A stretch of DNA of 64,000 nucleotides, taken from contig JADFZQ010000001.1 of the NCBI GenBank assembly GCA_015232455.1, positions 434,001-498,000 on the forward strand, written 5' to 3'. Below, in pieces: positions 1-8,592 of this stretch. The first letter of the stretch is position 1. Every line of letters starts with the position of its first letter. The translations under genes and the position numbers were made by a program. A model generated the notes under the pieces. That model ran no database searches. It was not told the origin of the DNA and saw nothing but the letters and a program-made list of their open reading frames with translations. This stretch comes from Desulfamplus sp. (GTDB lineage: Bacteria; Desulfobacterota; Desulfobacteria; Desulfobacterales; Desulfobacteraceae).

Positions 1-556
1 ACTTACAATTTTGGCAAAATCCTGTGTGGCTGCATGGGGTATTTTTATCAAGATTCATAGTATTTAACGGTGCTGCATAGCTTTTGATTCTATACATTGC
101 ATCGTCAAGATCACAGCAGATTTTGTTTCTTCCAACAAGTATAATTACATGACGGGGTCCAAAAGTTATTCCACCAATTCTATTTCCAATCATGTCAAGG
201 TTGACAAGTTTTCCATCTTCAGTTATGGCGTTTGTGCCTGTTATAAACAGATCTACAAGAAGAGATTGCCTTCTAAGTTCCATCTGCTCTTCAACAGAGA
301 CAGTTTTATCAAATGTATTGATAACTTGATAACGCTCATCATCTTTAATTGCATGAAAGAGTCCTGTACCAATAAAGGTCATTGAACCACCCCATGAGAT
401 AGATTTCACTTCAAGGGATGGAATAATTTGGTTTAGGACAGTCTCTTTTGCCTCTTGACCATTTTGTACTATGAAAACCTCAAAATTGTTATCTTCCAAC
501 TCTTCTTTAACTTTTGTTAAGCGGTGATTCCAGTAGTTTAGTTCAGGATTCTTCAT
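1..556 (-). CDS. LUD-domain (DUF162) lactate-utilisation-type protein, 3' end outside window
   Basis: Reading the minus strand from an ATG at 556 gives 185 codons with no stop before base 1, so the gene is cut by the left edge. The product starts MKNPELNYWNHRL. It contains the LUD features SISWGGSMTF (about 53-62), DLFITGTNAITEDGKLVNLD (about 103-122) and GPRHVIILVGRNKI (about 133-146), followed by a Cys-containing stretch CSHTGFCQNCK. LUD proteins of the LutC/YkgG/DUF162 type are linked to lactate oxidation and FeS partners; the exact substrate here is inferred only. An in-frame ATG lies 18 nt upstream at 574, but the GGAGG at 567-573 sits correctly in front of 556, which decides the start. 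The family call is firm; the role is not. Confidence 0.8.
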   Translation of the reverse strand, partial: MKNPELNYWNHRLTKVKEELEDNNFEVFIVQNGQEAKETVLNQIIPSLEVKSISWGGSMTFIGTGLFHAIKDDERYQVINTFDKTVSVEEQMELRRQSLLVDLFITGTNAITEDGKLVNLDMIGNRIGGITFGPRHVIILVGRNKICCDLDDAMYRIKSYAAPLNTMNLDKNTPCSHTGFCQNCK

Positions 557-1244
557 ATTTAATTTATCCTCCATACAGATATTTCTATTTTATGTTTAAG
601 TTTGCAATTTGGTTGTTTGAGATAGTAGAAATCTATGGTGTTATTTTATTCCCATTCATAACTTGGTGTCTTTTTAATAAGCATTTCTACAACTTGATAA
701 CATATTGAGCCAATTATAGCATATTGATTTTGGGAATTCTTACCTGATATAATTCATAAAATCAACTAATCATAATAAAATTAAACCCAATTTTAGATTC
801 ATAAATTTTACATTATGCACATTTCTAAAAAGTCAATTTATTATCTTAAATTAATTCACTTTTTTAAAAAAAAAATATTGACTAATATTTTTTTCCTTTT
901 TATAGTCAAATAAATTTTATGAATCTCCTTCAATTAATATAAAATATTTTTTACACAACACTTGAAACCCAATTTTCTTACAGTTAGACTCCTTAAAATT
1001 TATAAACATAGCCTTTATAAAGGAGGTGGTTGCTCCTTAAAATTCAAAATACTATAAGATATATAAAACTCTTTAACCTTACCCTAATAGTCTTCAATTT
1101 TATCTTACGTCCTTTAAAAATTTAAGTTGTTTCAAGAAGTTGTTTCAAACTCCGTAAATTGTTATTTTTTTTAATAGCTATCTTAACTTATTAAGTTACT
1201 TGTAAACTTAATAGAATAAACTAAAAAATGCAGGAGAAAAATCA
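557..1244. other. AT-rich divergent intergenic region
   Basis: This is 688 bases between the divergently transcribed LUD gene and the acetyl-CoA synthetase gene. It must carry both promoters. No convincing coding region was found. The only notable structure is a 12-base palindrome CCTTTATAAAGG at 1012-1023 overlapping a small hairpin (AAGGAG at 1020-1025 with CTCCTT at 1033-1038). It could be regulatory but is unproven. Confidence 0.5.
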
Positions 1245-3278
1245 ATGGGCGACACAAATGTTTTAGAAACAACCGAGGCACAGATTGCTGTACATTGGCA
1301 AGAAGAAGATTACTACTATCCATCACCAAAGTTTATCGGTCAAGCAAATGTAACTGACCCCGCAATTTATGAGCGTTTCAGCTTAGACAAATTTCCCGAC
1401 TGCTTTATAGAATATGCAGAGATGCTAACATGGTATAAATATTGGGATACTGTGTTAGATACAAGCGATGCCCCTTGTTGGAAGTGGTTTAAAGGGGGGA
1501 AAATAAACGCAAGCTATAACTGCATTGACCGCCATCTTAAAGATAACAAAAATAAAACAGCAATTCACTTTGTGCCAGAACTTGAAGAGGAGAGAATTGA
1601 CCACATAACCTATCAGGAACTCTATGTTAGAGTTAATGAATTTGCAGCACTTCTTCGTGATTTCGCAGGATTAAAAAGAGGCGATAGAGTTACGATCCAC
1701 ATGCCGATGTCAGCAGAGCTTCCAATCACAATGCTCGCATGTGCAAGGCTTGGCGTTATCCACTCTGTTGTGTTTGGAGGGTTTTCTGCAAGTGCTTGTG
1801 CTGATAGAATAGTTGACTCAAAATCAAGAGTCCTTATCAGCATGGACGCTTACTATAGGTCAGGTAAACTTCTAAATCATAAAATCAATGCTGACGAAGC
1901 TGTAGCCCTTGCTGCAAAAGATGGTCAAATTGTTGATAAAGTGCTTGTGTGGCAGCGTTATCCCGGTAAATCATCTACTGAAACACCTATGGTTGAAGGT
2001 CGAGACTATTTTGTTAATGATGTTGTAAAAAAATACTATGGAGCAAGAATTGAGCCTGAACAGATGCTCTCTGAAGAACCTCTATTTTTAATGTACACCA
2101 GCGGCACGACTGGAAAACCAAAAGGAGCACAGCACGGCACAGGCGGTTATCTTGCCTATGTTACTGCAATGTCAAAGTATATCCAAGATATTCACCCAAC
2201 AGATGTATATTGGTGTATGGCTGATATTGGCTGGATTACAGGACACTCATTTATTGTATATGGACCGCTCGCCCTTTGTGCCTCAACTGTAATTTATGAA
2301 GGTGTTCCAACCTATCCAGATGCTGGTCGCTCATGGCGAATTGCACAGGCATTAGATGTCAATATTTTCCACACAGCACCTACTGCAATTCGTGCTTTAC
2401 GAAAAATAGGACCAAATGAACCAGCAAAATATAACTACCACTTTAAACACATGACAACTGTAGGTGAACCAATTGAACCTGAAGTTTGGAAATGGTATGA
2501 GTCAGCAGTTGGTAAAGGTGAGGCAATCATTGTTGATACTTGGTGGCAGACAGAGACAGGTGGATTCCTTTGCAGCACAGTTCCAGCAATTAAACCAATG
2601 AAGCCGGGAAGTGCTGGTCCTGGTGTTCCGGGAATTCATCCAATTATATTTGACGAAGATGGTAACGAAATTACTAAACCCGGAATTGCTGGAAATATCT
2701 GCATTCAAAATCCGTGGCCAGGACAGATGCAGACAATCTGGGGAGATAGAGATAGATTTGTAAAGACCTACTTTGCAAGATATTGCAAAAATAAAGATAG
2801 CAAAGATTGGAGAGATTGGCCCTATATTGCAGGCGATGCGGCTACATGCTCTGCTGACGGCTACTACAGAATACTTGGACGAATTGACGATGTTATCAAT
2901 GTCTCTGGACACAGGCTTGGAACAAAAGAGATTGAGTCAGCAGCCCTTGTTGTCCAAGAAGTTGCAGAAGCGGCTGTTGTGCCTGTTGCCCATGAGATTA
3001 AAGGTAAAGAGCCAGATTTATATGTTGCGTTAAAACCCGGAATTCAAGCAACAGATGAGTTAGCCCAAAAAATTTCAGATGCTATATGTAACCAAATTGG
3101 AAAAATAGCAAAACCAAGAAAGGTCTGGATTGTGCCTGATATGCCAAAAACACGCTCTGGAAAAATTATGAGAAGAGTTCTTGGAGCTATTTCAAATAAG
3201 GGCGATGTTGGAAATGTTATGACACTTGCAAACCCTGAAGTTGTTGAAACAATTAAAACTCTTGTAGAAAAATCGTAA
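1245..3278 (+). CDS. acs: Acetyl-CoA synthetase (AMP-forming)
   Basis: 677 residues, slightly longer than typical Acs (about 650). The enzyme activates acetate to acetyl-CoA through acetyl-AMP in the cytoplasm. Visible ANL-superfamily motifs are the P-loop MYTSGTTGKPKG (about 283), DIGWITGHS, DTWWQTETGG with the substrate-pocket Trp, the GRIDDVINVSGHRLGT hinge region and the C-terminal TRSGKIMRR with the catalytic, acetylatable Lys. The residues after the P-loop are QHGTGGYL, where Acs usually has VHTTGGYL. The ATG is preceded by AGGAG at 1232-1236. Next comes a second, propionyl-type acyl-CoA synthetase and an OFA transporter, so the three probably handle short-chain acids together. A hairpin terminator follows the gene. 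Confidence 0.93.
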   Translation: MGDTNVLETTEAQIAVHWQEEDYYYPSPKFIGQANVTDPAIYERFSLDKFPDCFIEYAEMLTWYKYWDTVLDTSDAPCWKWFKGGKINASYNCIDRHLKDNKNKTAIHFVPELEEERIDHITYQELYVRVNEFAALLRDFAGLKRGDRVTIHMPMSAELPITMLACARLGVIHSVVFGGFSASACADRIVDSKSRVLISMDAYYRSGKLLNHKINADEAVALAAKDGQIVDKVLVWQRYPGKSSTETPMVEGRDYFVNDVVKKYYGARIEPEQMLSEEPLFLMYTSGTTGKPKGAQHGTGGYLAYVTAMSKYIQDIHPTDVYWCMADIGWITGHSFIVYGPLALCASTVIYEGVPTYPDAGRSWRIAQALDVNIFHTAPTAIRALRKIGPNEPAKYNYHFKHMTTVGEPIEPEVWKWYESAVGKGEAIIVDTWWQTETGGFLCSTVPAIKPMKPGSAGPGVPGIHPIIFDEDGNEITKPGIAGNICIQNPWPGQMQTIWGDRDRFVKTYFARYCKNKDSKDWRDWPYIAGDAATCSADGYYRILGRIDDVINVSGHRLGTKEIESAALVVQEVAEAAVVPVAHEIKGKEPDLYVALKPGIQATDELAQKISDAICNQIGKIAKPRKVWIVPDMPKTRSGKIMRRVLGAISNKGDVGNVMTLANPEVVETIKTLVEKS

Positions 3279-3338
3279 GCTATTCTCAAATTAAATTTCA
3301 GTTATTTAAAAAAAATTGGATATTGTAATATGTTTATA

Positions 3339-3369
3339 GATTTGACAACTTTTGAAAAGTTGTCAAATC
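3339..3369. terminator. Hairpin terminator, TTTGACAACT family
   Basis: A 31-base near-perfect palindrome: 15-base arms GATTTGACAACTTTT and its complement around a single central base. It sits 60 bases after the acs stop. Closely related hairpins follow prpE (5347-5377), the RlmL-like gene (26202-26238), the DUF3334 gene (30550-30580) and ihfA (37251-37286). Confidence 0.7.
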
Positions 3370-3436
3370 TTAAAAAGACAATTCATTATTAAATCTTACA
3401 AAATAAAAAAATCATACATTTTAAGGACTTAAATTC

Positions 3437-5341
3437 ATGTTAAACATGTATAAAGATGCTTACGAAAAATCGCTAAATGATCCGAACGGTTTCTGGGGTT
3501 CTGTTGCAGAAGATTGCCATTGGTATAAAAAATGGGATAAAGTGCTTGATGATTCCAATAAACCTTTTTACAGGTGGTTCACAGGGGCAGAGATGAACAC
3601 CTGCTATAATGCTCTTGATTTTCACATAGATAACGGCAAAGGTGATAAATTGGCTCTTATCTACGATAGCCCTGTTACAGATACCAAGAAAACCTACACA
3701 TTTAAGGAGTTGAGAGATGAGGTTGCGAAATTTGCTGGGGTTTTAAACTCAATGGGTGTGGAAAAAGGCGACAGGGTCATTATTTATATGCCTATGATTC
3801 CAGAAGCTGCAATTGCCATGCTCGGGTGTGCGAGAATAGGTGCTGTCCACTCTGTTGTATTTGGAGGATTTGCTCCAAACGAGCTTGCAACACGCATTAA
3901 CGATGCTAAACCAAAAGTTATTATATCTGCCTCATGTGGAATTGAAGTTAAAAAGAAAATTCCATATAAACCCCTCCTTGATAAAGCAATTGACCTTTCT
4001 GAAAGCAAACCCAATGCAACAATTATTTTCCAGCGTCCAATGGAGACAGCATCTCTTCAAGATGGCAGAGATTATGATTGGACAACCTTAATGTCTGACG
4101 CAAAGCCACACGACTGCGTTCCAGTTAAGGCAACTGATCCTCTATATATTCTATACACCTCTGGAACTACAGGTCAGCCTAAAGGCGTTGTTCGAGATAA
4201 TGGTGGTCATCTTGTTGCTTTAAAATGGACAATGAAAGCAGTCTATAACATTGATGAAGGTGATGTTTGGTGGGCAGCTTCAGATATTGGCTGGGTTGTT
4301 GGACACTCTTATATTGTCTATGCACCTTTATTTAAAGGGGCGGCAACTGTGATGTTTGAAGGAAAGCCAGTTGGCACTCCTGATGCTGGAACATTTTGGA
4401 GAGTTATCTCAGAGTATAAAGTTAAGTCTATGTTTACAGCTCCAACTGCATTTCGTGCAATAAAGCGAGAAGACCCAGAGGCTAAATTGGTTAAAAATTA
4501 CGATCTCTCAAAATTTGAGATTCTTTTCCTTGCTGGCGAAAGAACTGACCCAGATACTCTTCATTGGTCTGAAAGAAACTTAAATGTTCCAGTAATTGAC
4601 CATTGGTGGCAGACAGAGACTGGTTGGGCAATTGCTGCAAACTGCATGGGAATTGAGAGATTTCCTGTAAAGGCTGGCTCTCCAACCAAAGCTGTTCCGG
4701 GTTGGAATGTTCAGGTTGTTGATGCTGATTGCAAAGTTCTTCCAGCAGGTCAAATAGGTGCTATTGTCGTTAAACTCCCGCTTCCTCCCGGAACACTTCC
4801 AACTTTGTGGCAAAATGATGATAGATATATCAAGGCATACCTTGAGGAGTTTCCGAGTTATTACAAAACTGCTGACGCTGGATACATAGACGAAGATGGT
4901 TATATCTATGTCATGTCGCGAACTGACGATATAATCAATGTTGCTGGGCATAGACTCTCAACTGGAGCTATGGAAGAGGTGCTTGCAAATCACCCTGACG
5001 TTGCTGAGTGTGCTGTAATGGGAGTTGAAGATCAACTAAAAGGACAGGTTCCACTTGGATTTTTGGTCTTAAACGCTGGTGTTACAAGAGATCATGCTGA
5101 GATTATCAAAGAGGCTGTTCAGATGGTAAGAGATCAGATAGGACCTGTCGCAGCTTTCAAAACTGCCACTATTGTTAAGAGACTTCCAAAAACAAGATCA
5201 GGAAAGATTCTCAGGGGAACAATGAGAAGCATTGCTGACAAAAAAGAGTATAAAGTGCCAGCAACTATTGATGATCCTGTTATTCTTCAAGAGATTGAAG
5301 AGAGTCTTGGTAAAGTTGGATATGGTCCAAAGGCAGGTTAA
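3437..5341 (+). CDS. prpE: Propionyl-CoA synthetase-type acyl-CoA ligase
   Basis: 634 residues; an AMP-forming acyl-CoA ligase of the PrpE/ACSS3 branch. The branch is shown by TSGTTGQPKGVVRDNGGH (about 235-253), with VRDNGGH instead of the acetyl-type sequence, and by PLPPGTLPTLW. The other ANL motifs are intact: DIGWVVGHS, DHWWQTETGW, SRTDDIINVAGHRLST and KTRSGKILRG with the catalytic Lys. Propionate is the likely substrate, but this group often takes acetate or butyrate as well. The start is placed at the ATG behind AAGGAC at 3422-3427; an alternative ATG lies 9 bases downstream. The gene is in line with acs and the OFA transporter, each separated by its own terminator. Confidence 0.85.
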   Translation: MLNMYKDAYEKSLNDPNGFWGSVAEDCHWYKKWDKVLDDSNKPFYRWFTGAEMNTCYNALDFHIDNGKGDKLALIYDSPVTDTKKTYTFKELRDEVAKFAGVLNSMGVEKGDRVIIYMPMIPEAAIAMLGCARIGAVHSVVFGGFAPNELATRINDAKPKVIISASCGIEVKKKIPYKPLLDKAIDLSESKPNATIIFQRPMETASLQDGRDYDWTTLMSDAKPHDCVPVKATDPLYILYTSGTTGQPKGVVRDNGGHLVALKWTMKAVYNIDEGDVWWAASDIGWVVGHSYIVYAPLFKGAATVMFEGKPVGTPDAGTFWRVISEYKVKSMFTAPTAFRAIKREDPEAKLVKNYDLSKFEILFLAGERTDPDTLHWSERNLNVPVIDHWWQTETGWAIAANCMGIERFPVKAGSPTKAVPGWNVQVVDADCKVLPAGQIGAIVVKLPLPPGTLPTLWQNDDRYIKAYLEEFPSYYKTADAGYIDEDGYIYVMSRTDDIINVAGHRLSTGAMEEVLANHPDVAECAVMGVEDQLKGQVPLGFLVLNAGVTRDHAEIIKEAVQMVRDQIGPVAAFKTATIVKRLPKTRSGKILRGTMRSIADKKEYKVPATIDDPVILQEIEESLGKVGYGPKAG

Positions 5342-5346
5342 TATAA

Positions 5347-5377
5347 AGTTTGACAACTGTTAAACAGTTGTCAAACT
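5347..5377. terminator. Hairpin terminator, TTTGACAACT family
   Basis: A perfect 31-base palindrome with 15-base arms starting AGTTTGACAACTGTT, six bases after the prpE stop. It is followed by a T-rich stretch (TATTTTTTATT), as expected of an intrinsic terminator on the plus strand. Confidence 0.8.
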
Positions 5378-5489
5378 ATCGCCTATTTTTTATTAAATAA
5401 TATGGTTATTAAATCTATGATGCTAAAAATTAAAACTACTCTAATAATATTTATATTTATTGATTCATAACATCACAAGGAGATTTAAA

Positions 5490-6806
5490 ATGGCTACACA
5501 GACGATTGAAAAAGTTCCAACACAGGCTTGGATAACAACTTTTTCTGGTACAGCTATAAACCTCTGTCTTGGTATTCTATATGCTTGGAGTATCTGGAAA
5601 TCAGCCCTTGTTAATGTTGACAAGGCTGGACAAGTAATGGACGGAATAAATGCTGGTTGGACATATCTCACAAATGCAGAAGCCGCAACTCCGTTTTCTC
5701 TGTGCGTTATTATTTTTGCTGTTCTTATGATTCCTGGCGGAAGAATTCAAGATAGAATTAGCCCTAAATTTGGAGCTACTCTTGGTGGGCTTCTCTTAGC
5801 TGCTGGTTGTATTGTTGCTGGTCTAATGAAGAGTTACACAGGACTTATAATTGGTTTTGGAATACTTGGCGGTGCTGGCATGGGTATTGGTTATGCAGCC
5901 CCAACACCAGCGGCTCTTAAATGGTTTGGTCCTGAAAAAAGAGGACTTATTGCGGGTCTTGTTGTTGGTGGATATGGCGGAGCAGCCCTTTATATCGGCG
6001 GGCTTGGATCATATCTGCTTAAAAGTTATGGTATCTCAGGCAGCTTTATCTATCTTGGAATCTTTTTTGCTGTAATCGTTGTTATTGCAGGTCAAATGCT
6101 CAAAGCTCCTCCTGCTGGATATGTCCCACCTGCTAATGTGAATAATGCTGGACAAAAAGGGGCAACAGAAAAGACCCATAATTGGGAAGCTGGCGATATG
6201 ATGAAAACTTGGCAGTTTTACTCACTTGTAATTATGTTTATTTTGACTACACAGTCAGGTCTTCTAATCATAAGCAGTGCTAACGGACTTTTAATGAGTA
6301 CGGCTAAAGATATGCCATTTTTTGTCGCAAACGCATGGATTTTAGTTTCGTTTGGCGGGCTTGTGAACGCCTTAGGTCGTGTTGGAACAGGTTTTTACTC
6401 GGATAAAATCGGAAGGCTTAATGCCTACTGCCTAAATTGCGGTGTATCTGCTCTCTGCCTATTTTTGCTACCTTATGTTATCTCAACAGCAAATCTCTTC
6501 TTGCTTTTTCTTGCAGTGGGTGTTGCGTATTGGCAATACGGAGGCGGACTCTCTTTGATGCCATCATTTACAGCAGATTTCTTTGGTGCTAAAAACCTTG
6601 GCTTTAACTATGGATTGGTTTTTATGGGCTGGGGATTTGGTTTTTTCATGGCAAGAATCGGTGGTTGGATTCAAGATGTTACAGGAAGCCTTGACTATGC
6701 GTTTTATATCTCAGGCGGCTTGTTAGTTGGTGGTGTTCTTTTAGCAAGAATTACAACAAAACCACAATATGGCGGAGCTGCTGTATATCAGCCTCAGCGA
6801 GGATAA
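5490..6806 (+). CDS. OFA-family major facilitator transporter (oxalate/formate or monocarboxylate type)
   Basis: 438 residues from the ATG at 5490, which has AAGGAG at 5478-5483; an upstream in-frame TTG at 5460 has no ribosome site and is rejected. The protein is very hydrophobic with about 12 membrane segments. It opens QAWITTFSGTAINLCLGILYA, typical of OFA carriers, and has the loop motif GGRIQDRISPKFGA (about 85-98) and a second GRVGTGFYSDKIGR (about 305-318). Members exchange oxalate/formate or carry small monocarboxylates. Placement after two short-chain acyl-CoA synthetases suggests acetate or propionate uptake or exchange, which is inference. Confidence 0.85.
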   Translation: MATQTIEKVPTQAWITTFSGTAINLCLGILYAWSIWKSALVNVDKAGQVMDGINAGWTYLTNAEAATPFSLCVIIFAVLMIPGGRIQDRISPKFGATLGGLLLAAGCIVAGLMKSYTGLIIGFGILGGAGMGIGYAAPTPAALKWFGPEKRGLIAGLVVGGYGGAALYIGGLGSYLLKSYGISGSFIYLGIFFAVIVVIAGQMLKAPPAGYVPPANVNNAGQKGATEKTHNWEAGDMMKTWQFYSLVIMFILTTQSGLLIISSANGLLMSTAKDMPFFVANAWILVSFGGLVNALGRVGTGFYSDKIGRLNAYCLNCGVSALCLFLLPYVISTANLFLLFLAVGVAYWQYGGGLSLMPSFTADFFGAKNLGFNYGLVFMGWGFGFFMARIGGWIQDVTGSLDYAFYISGGLLVGGVLLARITTKPQYGGAAVYQPQRG

Positions 6807-6881
6807 TTAAGATTATTTGCAGTCATTTAGTTTGATTATTTTTAAATTTAGAGTTAATTTCAAATAGTTGCCATAATTAAA

Positions 6882-6912
6882 TAAGGGATAAGAAACTTTA
6901 GCTTATCCCTTA
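6882..6912. terminator. Hairpin terminator after the OFA transporter
   Basis: Arms TAAGGGATAAG (6882-6892) and CTTATCCCTTA (6902-6912) are perfect complements around a 9-base loop, 75 bases after the transporter stop. The sequence differs from the TTTGACAACT hairpin family. Confidence 0.7.
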
Positions 6913-6963
6913 CTATTTTGTACCGTTATATATTTTAAATATCAAAAAGGTATTCAACTTCCA

Positions 6964-7665
6964 ATGCCCACTTCCCACTCTTTACTCATAGAGATTCCAT
7001 TTGTTTTAAATTTCTCTAACCTTGAATTTGACAAAGTGATTATTTTTATTGTGGCAGTCCTATTATCTGTAACTGTTAATGCAGAAGCTCAAGCATTCAT
7101 GGCAACGGTATTAGGAGATATAAAAAATGATCCTAAAGATAGATTTCATTTTAACCCTCTTTTGCATATTAACCTTGCTGGGCTTATCTGTTTTGCAGTT
7201 GCTGGATTTGGCTGGGCAAGACAGATTGAGATTGATACTTCTAATTTTAAACACCCTGCAATTGCAGTTATGATAGTTAAATGTGCGGGTGCTTTTGCTA
7301 ATTTACTTTTGGCAAGCATTGCAGCAAGTATCTTGTTTATAATGAAAAAATGGAATCTTGAAGATCAGGTCTTTTCCATTGTAGTAGCTGTAAATATCAT
7401 GATTTTCGTTTATAACTCTGTTCCAGTCCCGCCCCTTGCTGGAGCTTACATTCTTTTTTCTATAATCTCTGCTTTTTTACCCACCTCTTTTCTTAACCTC
7501 CTTTTTGCAAGTACAAAAACAATGAATTTCAATAGATACTTTATCAGGATAACTCCATATATTTTTGTGGGTGTTTTGATTGTGATGAAAATTAATGGTT
7601 TATCATTATTAAATGAGACGCTCTATCCAGTTGTGAGAGCTATTTTCCAATTTATTGCTGGATAA
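6964..7665 (+). CDS. Site-2-protease (M50) homologue lacking the zinc ligands
   Basis: 233 residues with about five or six membrane helices. The fold markers of M50 intramembrane proteases are recognisable. However, where active enzymes have HExxH followed by Ala-Phe and a GD loop, this protein reads VNAEAQAFMATVLGD (about 38-52), so both His are replaced (Asn, Gln) and the Glu is shifted. The downstream PPLDG ligand motif reads VPPLAGAYIL (about 157-166), so the Asp is Ala. All three metal ligands therefore appear to be missing and a proteolytic function is unlikely. It may be a pseudoprotease with a binding or scaffolding role. It stands alone between a terminator and the aldehyde-oxidoreductase operon. 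No good ribosome site is visible at the ATG. Confidence 0.7.
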   Translation: MPTSHSLLIEIPFVLNFSNLEFDKVIIFIVAVLLSVTVNAEAQAFMATVLGDIKNDPKDRFHFNPLLHINLAGLICFAVAGFGWARQIEIDTSNFKHPAIAVMIVKCAGAFANLLLASIAASILFIMKKWNLEDQVFSIVVAVNIMIFVYNSVPVPPLAGAYILFSIISAFLPTSFLNLLFASTKTMNFNRYFIRITPYIFVGVLIVMKINGLSLLNETLYPVVRAIFQFIAG

Positions 7666-7808
7666 AAATTATTGTTGTCAGATTAGATTCTTGAATATGA
7701 TTTTCTTAGATATTTTTTGATATGCTGTAAAGCCAATTCATGCCAACTTAAGAGTATAAGAGTATCTTATTTAGAATAATAGATTGCATCTTGACACAAA
7801 AGTTCTAC

Positions 7809-7852
7809 TATATTAAACAGTGTTCATCATTATATTAAACAATGTTTATCAT
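7809..7852. promoter_or_regulatory. Two tandem 22-bp operator-like repeats
   Basis: TATATTAAACAGTGTTCATCAT (7809-7830, 22 bases) is followed directly by a copy with two changes (7831-7852). The core of the second copy, TAAACAATGTTTA, is a perfect 13-base palindrome. The spacing is about two helical turns and the site lies 80-120 bases upstream of the SCP2/ADH/AOR genes, as an operator would. The same 14-mer AAACAATGTTTATC recurs at 47449-47462 upstream of the ABC-F gene. Confidence 0.45.
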
Positions 7853-7930
7853 AATGATTTCAATACACTTATTTGATTTAGTTGAAGCATAGATAAATTT
7901 AAACTTTAAATGAGTTAAGGAGGGCAGTAA

Positions 7931-8455
7931 ATGAATGTTCAGTATCGTCCTATAGTTCCGAGCATAAAGAGATTTAAAATCTTTGTGATTAAAATTGTCT
8001 TTATTGTTTTAGGAAGAGCGTTTCAATCTGCATCACAGCATGACGAAGAGATAAAAAAAGAGATCTCTTCATGGCGTGATGGTTTTACATTGATTATGAA
8101 GGTTATGCCAGACGGACCATATATGGGTCTTGAGAAAAAAAATAACATGCTTGAATTTAAAGGTTCTCAACTAAAACAGGCTGATCTTGAGATATATTTT
8201 AGAAACGTTGAGTCTGCATTTATGATTATGACCCCTCAAATGGGTTCACATCAGGCATTTGCAGAAAGGAGAATGAGCATTAAAGGTGATCTTGGAATTG
8301 CCACAGCTTTTACAAGAGCTTTAGTAATTGTGATGTCACTTCTCTATCCTGAATTTATAGTTAAAAGACTCGTAAAAAGAGTTCCACCTTTGACGCTAAA
8401 AAGAGCTGGGCTTAGAGTATGGCTCTATACATTCGGAATAGTTCTTGCTCGTTAG
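7931..8455 (+). CDS. SCP2-sterol-transfer-like small protein
   Basis: 174 residues. The N-terminal quarter is basic and hydrophobic (about 12-30) and could associate with the membrane. The middle, from MLEFKGSQLKQADLEIYFRN to AERRMSIKGDLGIA (about 73-138), resembles SCP2-type lipid-binding domains: a beta sheet, then the RxxIxGD turn leading into a helix. No catalytic residues are evident. It is preceded by AAGGAGG. It lies upstream of an iron alcohol dehydrogenase and an aldehyde ferredoxin oxidoreductase in the same direction, so a role in hydrophobic aldehyde or alcohol metabolism is possible, but this is inferred from position only. Confidence 0.55.
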   Translation: MNVQYRPIVPSIKRFKIFVIKIVFIVLGRAFQSASQHDEEIKKEISSWRDGFTLIMKVMPDGPYMGLEKKNNMLEFKGSQLKQADLEIYFRNVESAFMIMTPQMGSHQAFAERRMSIKGDLGIATAFTRALVIVMSLLYPEFIVKRLVKRVPPLTLKRAGLRVWLYTFGIVLAR

Positions 8456-8592
8456 TATTATAATTCAAGACCAAGTGATTAAGATTACTTTTGGCAACTA
8501 ACTGTAATAATCACTATTGATGATTCAAGGATAAATAAACAACGAATATTAAAGAGATAAAAACATATAATAAATTATAAAAGGAATTGAAA

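Noticed and set aside
1012-1038. The hairpin with AGGAGG upstream of acs as a ribosome site for a small gene
   Set aside because: No start codon with an open frame of useful length follows it.
2502-2912. Long opposite-strand open frames inside acs and other large genes
   Set aside because: They are shadows of well-supported genes, without ribosome sites or recognisable domains.
3341-3346. TTGACA boxes in the repeated hairpins as -35 promoter elements
   Set aside because: They are embedded in strong symmetric stems at gene ends, with no matching -10 at the right distance, so terminator is the better reading.
7809-7852. The tandem 22-bp repeats as a CRISPR fragment
   Set aside because: The copies are directly adjacent with no spacer, and no cas gene is present.
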